Assembly: GCA_963971225.1 (NCBI GenBank)
Contig: OZ020267.1
Location: forward strand, 97,763,648 to 97,827,647
Direction: 5' to 3'
Length of the DNA stretch: 64,000 bases
Source of the DNA: Melieria omissa
Lineage: Eukaryota; Arthropoda; Insecta; Diptera; Ulidiidae
Positions 11,737-23,518 of this stretch are shown piece after piece. Every line of letters starts with the position of its first letter. The first letter of the stretch is position 1. The position numbers and the translations under genes are program-made. The notes beneath the pieces are model-generated. The model made no database searches. It had not been told where the DNA came from and was given only the letters and a program-made list of their open reading frames with translations.

Positions 11737-13617
11737 GAAGTTGATAAGAGAAGAATACACGTTGAAGTGATGCAAGGCTGCCTCTGTATGGGAAACACTC
11801 AGGCCTCTTTAAGAGCCCGTTGTGATACCACAAAATCCACTCGTTTGAAATGTGTATGCAACACTGTTTTTTCAACGTGTTGTAAAATATATATTTCAAA
11901 CGGAATAAAATTTCATTAAAATTGAGGTTATATTGATACAAATTAGAGGTAAATTCAACAAAATATAATTTCAAATTAGTTCAAATCGTTAGAAAAACTT
12001 CCAAATATTTCTTTGAATTCAGTTTCAGATCATTTCGCATACATTTTCATTGCGTAAAGTCGCATTTTAGTGGCTGATAAAATCGCCTATAGAATTGTTG
12101 TATGGAAAATATGCAGCTGCCGTAACACACACACACACATACACACATAAATAGAGAACATAATGGTGGACGGACTGCGGTTCACCTTGAGTCATGGAAA
12201 AACGAAAAACAAAGGTGCGAAAAAAAGAGCAAAACCCATGTTTAAACAGTAGAAAGAAGAAAAAACGCAGGCCAAGTGAATAACAACAACAATACAAAAA
12301 AAAAAAACAAAAACTTGAACAACAACAGTAGCAATAACAACAAAAACTGCCTAGCAATGGCAATGGCGAAGTAGTTTCGAAGTTAAATCGCTCAGCGGTG
12401 CTTAATGGCCAAACATAAATTGGCGAAAATCAACTAAGCCAAAAACACAGAAGTGAAACAACAACAACAACAACAATGACTGCAATCAGTGGATATCGTC
12501 TAAATCTAAATTGAAAGCGCGCGAATTATTTCGCCTTTTCAATTCGATTTAACAAGCAACGCGGCGACTGCGACGGTGGCAGCGACCGTTGCTTGGTAAC
12601 ACATTTGGCCAGCTGTCAAACAAGCGCGCTAACAAAACTTAACAACAACAGCAATAACAACAACTAGCAGAGAATAAGTGGAGCAGAACAACGACACAAA
12701 AGTCCGGCCAACACGTTCATTGACTTTCGGTAGGTAATGTAATAGAAACAAAAACAAAAACAACAATCATGTATAGAAACAACAACACAACTCTTGAGCC
12801 ATGGGCAACAGGGCATAAGGCAGCTGTAGCAGAAAAATTCAACTATGTGTGTATGTAGCTAACTGACTGACTGACTGTCGGGTTGTTGCTAAAAAAATCA
12901 TATATATATATAAATATATATACGAACTTATAGAAAAAAATTGGCTGAAAGAAATTTGCGCCTGATGTGGCGAATTATGGTGCGCTGATGTGACGTTTGC
13001 CGCTGGCAGTGGCAATAACAAAAAGCAACAACAACAAGAACAACTATGATATGATATAACAACAACATCGCGCCACGGCATTGAGTGGCAGACAGACAGG
13101 CGCACACAAGTAGGCACAGCGTGCAAGACGTGCCGATTGGGCCAGTTGCCGAGCCGGCCGACCGCCAACGCGACGCGTTCAATGAACCAATCAAGCAGTT
13201 TGAGGATGCAGTGGGCGGTGGGCGATGGGCGTACAAAATGCGGCCGCAGCGAAAGGGTGCCAATTTAGTTTCGCCGAACGATTCGTGTTGCTTATTGAAT
13301 TGTGCTTCGTTGCTTTTTATTGCTGTCTGGCGTTGGCGCAGAAATTGAATTTGAATTGCTTTTCAATTTCTTTACGCCGCAGCCCCCACTGACGTTTCAA
13401 TACATAATCGTTGGGTTATTTGGTTGGCTTCATCGGTTGCTTGGTTTGTGTATTTGGGGGCTAATCTTGTGACGTGTGGCGGCTTCGATTAGCTGGAATT
13501 GGTTTAACATCAGCGAAGGTGTGAGTTTATTTCTCTCTGTCAATGTGTGCGCGCGTGTGAATTTGGCTGAATTTTATTATTTTTTTGGGGGTCTGCATAG
13601 CTTTGAGCTCATTTAAG
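11737..13617. other. Non-coding region, CAA/AAC-rich
   Basis: There is a TTGTGATACCACA block near 11820, also present near 10118. Several CAA/AAC runs (12280-12480, 12640-12665, 13025-13070) and a short CA run (12126-12145) follow. Overlapping open frames on both strands near 12840-13350 have repeat-driven composition and no family resemblance. Confidence 0.6.
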
Positions 13618-14110
13618 CGAACAGAAATCAAGCAAATCGCAGTAATCCGAAAAATTAATTATTTTAATTCTTGCTTTGCCGCAGCTCAGAAGCTTAAATT
13701 AAAATTGTTAAAAATTTTAAATTGTTAAAATTAAAAAATTACTGCTAGATGATCTGACACTTGCATTTTTTTATATCAAAATCCAAAATACGAAATATTT
13801 TATTTTACTATACGTTCAAACATTTCATTGATATAAAAACAACAACAAAAATTAAAGCAAAATAGGAGTAACCGAAAAAAATCAAACAAAGCGCAGTAAC
13901 CCAAAAAAATTAGCTATTTTAATTCTTGCTTTATCGCAGCTCAGAAGCTAAAGATTTGAAATTTCGCATCAAATTATTTCTATATCTGTAAAAATTACTA
14001 TTAAACGAAATTGCATTTTTGTATATCAAAATCTAAAATATAAAAAATTTTGGTTTACTAATTTCATCGAAACCAATAAAAACAACAACAAAAATGAAAG
14101 CAAAATAAGA
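13618..14110 (+). repeat. 254-bp tandem duplication
   Basis: The segment from 13618 (AATCAAGCAAATCGCAGTAA) recurs from about 13872 with the same order of blocks: a TTTTAATTCTTGCTTT block, CGCAGCTCAGAAGCT, a TATATCAAAATC block, and ATAAAAACAACAACAAAA. The offset of the TTTTAATTC block is 254 bp. The copies differ by scattered substitutions and indels, so the duplication is not recent. Confidence 0.8.
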
Positions 14111-16585
14111 AATGGTGTGGCAACAACATTCCTTCTTCCTTCCCTAACAATACCAATTTGTCAAGCTTCATTTCGTAGCTTCATCGAAGCTCCAACAACA
14201 ACAACAAGCAGCGCAACCGACGACCAACAAACCACAAAATTACGAGCAACAACACGAACAACAACAACAACATTATCATTCCCAATAGCAACATGCAATT
14301 TATTGTTATTAGAATAATGTTTGTTGTTGTTTTTGTTCTTGTTCTTGTTTGTTGTGTGATTACTGCGGCAACAGCCGCAGTCATCATCAATTTCACTTCA
14401 TTTCTTAAGCCGCTTTCAGGCGCATTAATAAAAATGGCAACGTTGCTTTCCAAAGAAAAGTGTTGAGCACGTTTAAACGCGAACGAGCGAGACAACGAAT
14501 GCAAGAAAATGTTGCATTGTTCATGCTTGACGCAATCACATTGCAGCACTATTCGTTGTTACTGCAATTTCGTTGATGTTGCAACAAACATTTCTTATCT
14601 TCCATCGACTGCGCTCAACTTTCAACTTTCTTCTTTTCTTTGCTTCTTTAAACTTTTGTCTTCGTCTGCCACGCAGGAATTTCGTGTTTTCATTGTTGTT
14701 ACAGTGCATTATTTTCATTTTCAACGTCATCGAATTCTCGCCTCAATTTTCTGTCATTAGTTGTTTCTGCTATGTAGCAACAAAAACTTGAGCAAAAATT
14801 TAAGAAATTGAAGTATGACGCTTTGAGTGGAAATTGGGTGAAAAACTAAAAAAAAACCTTGGAATATGCTGGGTCATGTAGACCCATACTCCTACTTTAA
14901 GCGACAATACCTATTCCAAAGCTCAATTGGTTGCAATGTCCCACTGTGTTTTCATAAGCACTGCTCCTTACTAACCTAATCCAACCTATGATTGGTATAA
15001 TAAACAGTAATTTTTCAGAATAATGGTTCATTTCTCTTATTTTGGCGTAACTCATCTTAGCAACTCTGCTAAGTTTTCTTCCACCAAATCGTCTGCCATT
15101 TCTCATATCTTTTTATCACTTAGACCCAAACTTAGGTTTACGTTCCTATACAAATATTTTCGCAAACAATATGTTAATGGAACAATTGAGTGAACAAATG
15201 AGTAAAAGAAAACCGAATATTAAAGAAAAGAACTTTTCGTACTGAATTAATCAGTTGTTTTTGTATTCAAATGTTTTTGTATGGAAATTTCCATATGTTG
15301 CTCGATGTGGCATCGCTCCTCATTAGGCTGCCGCTTTAGTGTTATTGTTACAGTTATTGCAGCAACTTGCACATATTTGTTTGCATTGTATTATTTTCAC
15401 TCTCAATAAAATCCATTCTTATATACATTTTATTATATTTTCATGTGGCCACAAGCAACGAACAGCCAACAAGTCCAGCGTTGTACGCCACAAATACACA
15501 ATAACCGAACAATTTCACAACAGCAACAACAACAAAAATTATAACAACAATAATAACAATTTGTTGTACACACAAAGAAATTACATAAAAAAAAAATCTA
15601 AATTCTGTTGCAGTGGCGCCCAGCATCGAATGCGTCCCAGCAATTTGCCTTCATGCTTTGCCATTTGCAAGTAAAACTATTAGTGCTTTTGTTTGTGTGC
15701 GTGTGTGTGTGTGGTACAACGCTTTCGTACGCCATTTATTCGCCGAAATTCGACAGATTTTCTCGAATTTTTTTTCTTTAATTTTTTCACTGATCTTCGC
15801 TCGCTGCTGTTGCTGGCATGACTTGTTGTAGCAGGAAATGGCGCAAAAGCTTAAAATGCTGTCATTATGGAGCGCTTTGTGCGCGCAAAATGTGCACGTT
15901 GTAGCCGAAGCTGCTCGATAAAAGGGCCACAGTGAAAGCGTATGAAGCGAGAGGATAGAGGGCGAAGAGTATACGGAAGCGGAAAGCGCACATTGTACAA
16001 GCGGCAAGTTTATTGTCGCTGGAGTATGACTTCCGTCGTTGCTGGCGCTTATGCGTCTCTGCGTCGTCAATTCGAATACTACTACTTTGGTCATTACTTT
16101 CTTCCCAATTGCTTAGCAATGCTTTTTCTTCTTTTTCTTTCTCTATTGGAATTTTGTTGTATGGCGTTTTGCATTTTGCAATAAAAAGTAGAAGCGTTCA
16201 ATTAGAAACGATTAAAAAATTTCATGTTTATGACGCACATTTAAAGCCTGCAGGCGAAACAAGAATTGAGCAGCAGCAGAGAAATGCTTAATGGAAATTT
16301 TATATACGAGAATATAATGTCTGCACAAATTGTGGCCGAGAGGATTCATGTAAAAAATAGAATAATTTTGCTACAGTTACAAGAAATACTTGAAATTTTT
16401 ATGTGTGAATCTTCTTAACTCTGGAAGTGCATCGTTAGCCGAATCGACTAAGAAATACCATACTTTTTCATACAAGTTCAAAGCAACGATGCACCCCATG
16501 TGATTTGTTAAGAAGTTACGAAAAATCAGTCAGTAAAAAATGAAATTGTTTCAGAGAAATAATTAGTCTTAAGAATTTATGAAAA
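14111..16585. other. Non-coding region, nothing recognised
   Basis: CAA/TTG runs (14190-14345, 15520-15560) and TG runs (15695-15713) generate overlapping open frames on both strands. No splice-bounded coding unit, RNA gene or transposon was seen. Confidence 0.6.
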
Positions 16586-18160
16586 CATATTTTTAGGCTG
16601 AATATTTTGGCTTCTAAATCGTTGATGCATTTTTTTATATACTTTTGGGCTGCATTTTCTTTTCTCATATCTTTTGAGAGAACTCGTTAATTTTTCGAAT
16701 TTTTTGGTACATGTTTTCAAGGTGAGTTTTTGATATTTTTTTCGAAAGAAAAACTTTCAGAAATTGGAATCAATCTGCCAAAAATGCCAAATGCAAAGGA
16801 ACAGTTATTGAAAAAAAGTACATTTTATTTATTGAAATTAATTGAAGCATTTTTTTACGCTGAATATTTTGGCTTCTTCATAATTCATGCATTTTTGAGA
16901 ATACTTTGGGCTGCATTTTGTTTAGCTTCTTTTTGAGAAAAATCGTTAGTTTTTCCAATTTATTGTTACATTCTTCTAGGCTAAAATTTGATACATTTTT
17001 TTCGAAAGAGAAATTATCCGAAATCGATCTGCCAAAACGCAAAGAAACCTCAGTTATTAAAAATAAAACATTTTGTTAGATATAATTATTTAAAGAAATT
17101 AATTGAAGCATATTTTTAGGCTGAATATTTTGGCTTCTTCATCATTGATACATTTGTATGCATACTTTTGGGCTGCATGTTGTTTACCTGCCTTTTGAGA
17201 GAAATCGTAAATTTTTCGAATATTGTGGTACATACTTTTAGGCTGAATTTTTATATTTTTTTTTTGAAAGAGAAACCATCAGCCAAAAAAGCAAGGAAGC
17301 TTCAGTTATAAAACATAATATATTTTGTTAATTTGCTAATTTTTTTTAGAATAATTGAAGCATAGTTTTAGGCTGAATATTTGGTCTCTTCGTAATTCAT
17401 GCGTTTTGATGAATACTTTTGGGCTGCATTTTTAAAACTTTATTCTCGAATATGATCTCATTAGAACTTAGAATCAAAAAACAAGCAACCTTAGTCACTA
17501 CAAAAATAAACTTTTTTTTAGAAAAATACATATTTTTCGAAATATATCTATTGAAACATATTTTTGGCTGAATATGCATTTTATTTTTTAAAGAAATCAT
17601 CAGTTTTTCGCATTTTTTGTTACATCCTGTTATGCTGAAATTTTGAGAATTTTTTCGAAACAGAAATCATCAGAAATTAGATCATCAGAAATTCGAGAAA
17701 TTATCTGAAATATTGATAAACTTTTTTTCGAAAGAGAAATCATTAGAAATTAGGATCAATCTTTCACAAAATTACGAAGCATCAGTCATTAAAAAACCAA
17801 AAAAATTTAGGGTAATAATTATTTTTAGGAATGTATTGAAACTAATTTTTAGGCCGAATATTTTGGCTTCTAAAAATTAAGGAAACCTCAGTCATTAAAA
17901 GATGTACATTTTTTCAGAGAAACCCATTAGTTTTAAAAATTTATTGCAACATATTTTTAGGCTAAATTGCTTGAAATAAACATTATCAGTTATATGCACT
18001 TTTCTGTATGATTCTGAGCGGAGTTTTGTCCTTCCTTTTGAAATAGATATTACTAGTTTTGTGAATTTTGTGGTGTATCCTTTTAGGCTGAAATCTGGTT
18101 ATTTAATTCCTGGAACACACATCATTTAGGCATTTTGTATGCATACTTGTAGGCTAATTT
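16586..18160 (-). repeat. Diverged array, unit about 255 bp, carrying a TTTTAGGC motif
   Basis: Three clear units start at 16586, about 16848 and 17108, and a fourth starts at 17360 before the array breaks down. Each complete unit carries three copies of a box related to GCATACTTTTAGGCTG. They start at 16586, 16637, 16709; 16848, 16901, 16968; 17108, 17160, 17230; then 17360, 17411, 17556, 17622, 17841, 17949, 18075 and 18141. A TGAATATTTTGGCTTCT block follows the first box of the early units. The box is the reverse complement of the motif arrayed at 44926-46943, so the two arrays share an ancestor or a selected site. Confidence 0.75.
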
Positions 18161-19887
18161 TGTATATTTTCCTTCTGAAGAACATTACCCCTTCAATGCA
18201 TTCTTTCTTCCAAATAAAATTGACTACTACGCACAAAGTTCTTTTTATTAGTCCACATGGCAGTTGTACTACTAACAAAGCCATACAAATACCAAAAAAC
18301 AGTAATAACGAACATTGTGACCATTTCTCTGTAACGACACTGGGGGCGTTTCCGTGTCCCGTTACGCATGAAAGTCCACATTGTTCATGTCGTCAGCAGA
18401 CTACAAACAAAGATATTAAACCGTACAAGCTACAAATGAAACAAGGAAAAGGGTTACTCAATTACGCTTAAAGTGGAAATGAACGTTGGCCAAAAAAGCT
18501 GAAAACGGGTTAATGTTGGCCATATAAAAGCGCACGCGTTCGTTTCCGTTACATGTGTAAAGGTTCCGCTACACCTTCCGCTGGCTGCCAACCCTTACGT
18601 CATGCTCTACATAAACCGTTTTACAAGTTTATTTGTGTATTTGTTTACATCGTTTTCAAGAATACATTTTGCAAGCAGCAGCAAATGCAAAGAAATAAAC
18701 CCGGAATGCATTTTCGTTCGCTGCATGTGCGTGTTGCATTTGGTCAACAACACATAAAACTAAAAAAACAAAATGTGTGTAAAGAGAAAATTTGCGTGGA
18801 AAAAATACAAATGACTGAGGGAAATTGAAGCGATGCTTTCAATTTGATAAGTTTAAGTTGTACTTATGCATTTGCAAAGGACATGCAATCAGTTATAGTG
18901 ACTTACAAATATTCGACAGAGGATAAAAAAAAGGCTTTCTTACTGAACTCTGTTTTCTTTTAATTTGATAGATTTCCTAATAGATTACTTCTTATAACTT
19001 GAAGAGAAATAATTTTAGACATATGACCACAACGTAAGCATCTCTGAAACTGGTTCCCAAATGTCTACTTCTCAATCACTTTACTTCACTTTCAGATTAG
19101 TTACCAACCTAAAAAAATTTCAACCTTAAAGTATACAACAAAAATTAAATCAATTATTGATTCATCATTCGTAAAGTACGTAAGTAAAGTAAAACCTAAA
19201 AGTATGTAACAAAAAACTGCAAACAATTCATAATTTCACATACAAAGTGCCTAAAAGTATACACTAAGCATTATTGAAAATTAACCAAAAATTTCTAAAT
19301 CTTTATTGCTTGGCTGACGCTAACAATTTATGCTAAAACGAAAAGTGTTCATTTTCATGTTTTTGCTCTTGTTTGCTTCTCGTGTGGGTTGGTTGTGCAT
19401 GGGGAGTAAAGTCATAATGCATGCATCTTGTTCTTCTTCTACTTCAACTTGCATTTACTTCCTTCCTTCCTTGCTACGTTTCTTGCCTCAGCCTGCAATT
19501 GCCAAACCAAAAATAAAAATTAAGCAAAGCACAAGCAAAACTTTTGAAGTTTGATTGAAAATTTTGCTTAACCCATTTCAAGCCTCATTCCACATTCTAA
19601 ACGAAAACTTTTGAAATTTTCGAAAAGTTTTTAATCCATAAAACAAACAGCACACTAAGTGGCACGTCTTAAGAGTCGAGCACTTCTTCTGCTTCGATAG
19701 TTATAATTGAACATGGAAGCGGCATAAAATATGAAGAATGAAGTTAGTAGGAGCTGAAGTAAGTAAAGGATCGAAGGTATTAAATCGCAGGATATGAAGA
19801 AGAAGAGTAGGAAGTGAGACGTGTAAGTGGAGCGAAGTATAGAGGTGAAAGTAAAGAAGTGTTTGATATTAAATATGAAGTATTACC
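18161..19887. other. Non-coding region with two or three stray motif copies
   Basis: No gene is supported; open frames near 18139-18830 and 19330-19554 show no family features. Motif relatives CCTAAAAGTATGT (about 19195), GTGCCTAAAAGTATAC (19247-19262) and CCTTAAAGTATAC (about 19124) lie about 50-70 bp apart. Confidence 0.55.
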
Positions 19888-20010
19888 AGTGGCGTACACG
19901 GGGGGAAGGGGGTGTTGCAAACATTCAAACACAAAAATTGCAGGTACAAATTGGAATTGGGTTCAAAACACCTCGCGCCCCCCCTTCCACCATCACCACC
20001 TGTCAACGTA
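19887..20010. mobile_element. Possible transposon end (CAGTGGCGTA type)
   Basis: CAGTGGCGTACACGGGGGG begins near 19890. Similar CAGTGGCGTAG-type termini are seen on hAT-like elements in insects. A partly matching inverted C-rich block (CGCGCCCCCCTTCCACC) lies near 19975, but no clean second terminus or target duplication is visible. At most this is a damaged terminal fragment. Confidence 0.25.
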
Positions 20011-20018
20011 TGGAGCAT

Positions 20019-21070
20019 TGTGTATTGAGAATTGAGTATCTATTGATTACCGAGTATTGAGTATTAAGTGTTGAGTATTGCGAATTGAGCATCTGTTGAG
20101 TGTTGATTATTGAGAATTGAGCATCTATGGAGTATTGAGTATTAAGTGTTGAGTATTGAGTATTGAATTTTCAGTATTGAGTATTGAATTTTCAGTATTG
20201 AGTGTTGAGTATTAAGTGTTGAGTATTGAGAAGTATTGAGAGTATTGAGCATCTATTGAGTATTGAGTATTGAGAATTCAGCATCTAAGTTGTATTGAGT
20301 ATTGAGTGTTGAGTATTGAGTATTGAATTTTCAGTATTGAGTATTGAATTTTCAGTTTTGAGTGTTAATTATAAAGTACTGAGTACTAAGAATTGAGCAT
20401 CTATTGAGGATTGAGTATTGAGAATAGAGCATTTATTGAGTATTGAGCGTTGAGTATTGAGTATTAATTAAAGATAGTGGAGTATTGAGAATTGAGCATC
20501 TATGATAGTAAGTATTGAGTTTTGAGTATTGAGAATGGAGCACTTATGGAGTATTGACTATTAATTATAGAGTATTGAGAATTGAGAATCTATGGAGTAT
20601 TGAGTGTTGAGTATTGAGAATTGAATTTTCAGAATTGAGTACTGAGTCTCGAGTGTTGAGAATTGAGTACTGGGTATTAGTATTCAATATTGAGTATTGA
20701 GCGTTGAGTACTGAGTATTGAGCGTTGAGTATTGAGCATTGTGTATTGAGTATCTAGGGAGAAGTGAGTATTAAGTATTGAGTATTAAGTATTAAATATT
20801 GAGTACTCAATATTGAGTATTGAGCATTGAGTAATGAGTATTGAGTATCTATTGAGAAGTAAGTATTGAGTATTAAGTATTAAATATTGAGTCCTCAATA
20901 ATGAGTATTGAGTATTGAGCATTGAGTATTTAGTACTGAGTATTGAGTATTATGTATTGAGTATTAAGTATTAAATATTGACTATTGAGTATTTAGATTT
21001 GAGTATTAAGTATAATACTCAATATTAAGGATAAAGTATTGAGTATCTATTTAGTATTGAGAATGAGTGC
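20019..21070. repeat. Degenerate (ATTGAGT)n heptanucleotide array
   Basis: About 1 kb is built from ATTGAGT/GTATTGA-type heptamers. It is interspersed with recurring longer words such as AGAATTGAGCATCTATTGAG and TATTGAATTTTCAG, which shows that blocks of several units were copied together. Both edges fade gradually into single-copy DNA. Confidence 0.9.
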
Positions 21071-23081
21071 TAATACTTGAAAGGGTAAATAAAGAATGAT
21101 GAACACATTAAATGAGCTCAACACATTGAAAGAGTCTAATCGCATGAAACTAACGCAAAACCAAACCTCGGCAGGAATACAAAAAAAACGCAAACATAAA
21201 GCCGGTTGTTAATTTATGGCCTTTGATTGGTCGTTTAGTGCCGCTTGACACTTTTTCCTCCGCATTTATCTGCCCCCGCGAATGGCTGAGCGCAAAAAAC
21301 CGACTCTTCCATTTTTTGAATTTTGCATCATGGCAAAATTTGGGGCAGGCCTTAGTATGCTTTGAACATAACTCTTTCAACTCTTTGCTTTCCATTTTTT
21401 CAGCGCCCCTTTTGAGTGAGTGATAAATGGCAGCGTCGGGCAGTGAGCGAGAAGAGGCCGATAAATGTTTGCAACAGCAGAAAATGATTTTCATTTACCC
21501 AACAGCAACAAAACGAAGTAGAAGGCACACAAAAAAATGTCCACAATAACTGCAAAGAATCAAAAGTGCGGCCAGGTTGGCAAAAGAGCAGCGACAATCT
21601 AGTAAAAATTTCTAGAAAATGAACACCAAAAAAAAATATTGGATAGTGAAACGCTGAATTTATGGCGAAATGGCGACGCTTCCGCCAAAAACGGTATCAA
21701 CATGGCCAGCGCTTCACTAAGCACACACACACGCACACACACTTACACACTCGCTTCAGCTATTTCCAATACCATTGTGACACACACACAGACGCACACA
21801 TGCAGTGCCCAGAGTGCACCTCATATGCGCTACGCGGCAGGATATGCGGATATGAGAATGAAAAATTGTTTAGCGCGCATTGCTGCGCTTCGATGCGCGC
21901 GTCTTTTTTTTTTAAGTGCAGCCACTGCTGGTTGCTGTTGTTGTTGCATTTTTCTTTTTTCAACTATATTTCTGCTATTTTCGCGGAACGTTGGCTCTAT
22001 GTGTGCGTTCGTGTTGTGCCACAGGAAGTGCATCGATTTGCTGTGACGGCAGCAACAACAACAACAACGACAACAGTCGTACATAAACAGTGTTAGCTGT
22101 GCGCACGAAAAAAGAACGCCAACAAAAACAACAAAACAACCCGTTAACATTGCACCGGAAATGGCGCCCCAACGTGTGTTTGCCAGGCGCGCCCCGCGCT
22201 CGGCCATTGAATCCCTTTAGTGCGCTCGCCGCCCATTTGCCATCAATAGACGGCGTTGGCAGTTTATTATTTTGGTTTATTTCTTGCTCTTGTTCGGTGC
22301 AATGTTGTTGTTGTACACATACAGCCGATATCCTTTCATTGCTCTTACACGCAGCGGCACCCGTACGGGTCGTCTGTCTTGTCGCTGATCCGCTCACTGT
22401 GCATGAGGTCTATGTGTGTGTGTATATGAATGTGTATGTGTGACTGCATGTGTGTGTATGTTTTATGTATGACCTGATATATGGCAGTGTGCGTGTGTGT
22501 TTTGCAAAAGCGCCGGAAATTGATTTTTCTGTTATTTTTTAAATAAACGACAGTAAATTCCATTCGACCTTTTAGTGCTGCTATACAGCGGCCAATCTAG
22601 CTGATACCTTTTCCTGTTACTTTTTCAAAATAATTGCACAAATTGTTGGTTGCTTTATGGCATTTTTTCAAACTACAAAGTTGGAATTAAAAAAGATTTT
22701 GATTGTAAAATAAAATAGTAGAAAAAATGCAATGTGAAACAATAACAAAATGGAAAACTTAAATTTTTATCGTCTAATAAAATTATGACAATTCAAATTT
22801 AAATATTCTGAGCCCATTTGTCACTGTCAATTCTTATATTTCTTAGTCCTACTTACTTCTACTTGTCTCAGTTTTACTATATTTTTCTAAAAATTTTGTC
22901 TTGTTTTCGTTCTTTTCTTTTTCTAAAATTTTTTGGAATTCTTTGCTGTTCATCTCTTCCTACGAACTTTTTTATAATTTTTTTAATCATGCTATTTCAT
23001 AAAAATTGTTTGAAACCTAATTTGAACAATAATTTTATGAAATTTTAAGTTTTAAGTTAAAAATTTTAAGCACCTTTAAAT
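21071..23081. other. Non-coding region, CA- and CAA-rich
   Basis: CA runs at 21718-21750 and 21780-21800 and CAA runs near 22050-22075 generate overlapping open frames on both strands near 21640-22440. This subregion is more GC-rich than its surroundings, but no splice-bounded frame or protein motif was found. TG runs lie at 22410-22500. Confidence 0.6.
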
Positions 23082-23518
23082 TTGAAATAAAATAAAATAA
23101 AATAAAATAAAATAAAATAAAATAAAATAAAATAAAATAAAATAAAATAAAATAAAATAAAATAAAATAAAATAAAATAAAATAAAATAAAATAAAATAA
23201 AAAAAAACAAAATAAAATAAATAAAATAAAATAAAATAAAATAAAATAAAATAAAATAAAATAAAATAAAATAAAATAAAATAAAATAAAATAAAATAAA
23301 ATAAAATAAAATAAAATGAAATAAAATGAAATAAAATGAAATAAAATAAAATAAAATAAAATAAAATAAAATAAAATAAAATAAAATAAAATAAAATAAA
23401 ATAAAATGAAATAAAATGAAATAAAATAAAATAAAATAAAATAAAGAAATAAAAATAAAATAAAATAAAATAAAATAAAATAAAACAAACTAAAATAAAA
23501 AAATAAAACAAAATAAGA
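23082..23518. repeat. (ATAAA)n pentanucleotide array
   Basis: A nearly perfect ATAAA/AAAAT array with sparse GAAAT and CAAAA variants and one AAAAAAAC interruption near 23200. The long Phe/Ile/Leu/Tyr open frames across it are by-products of the pentamer reading without stops. Confidence 0.97.

Noticed and set aside
10100..11835. TTGTGATACCACA words near 10118 and 11820 as ends of a transposon
   Set aside because: Only a 13-bp match in the same orientation, with no inverted partner or target duplication.
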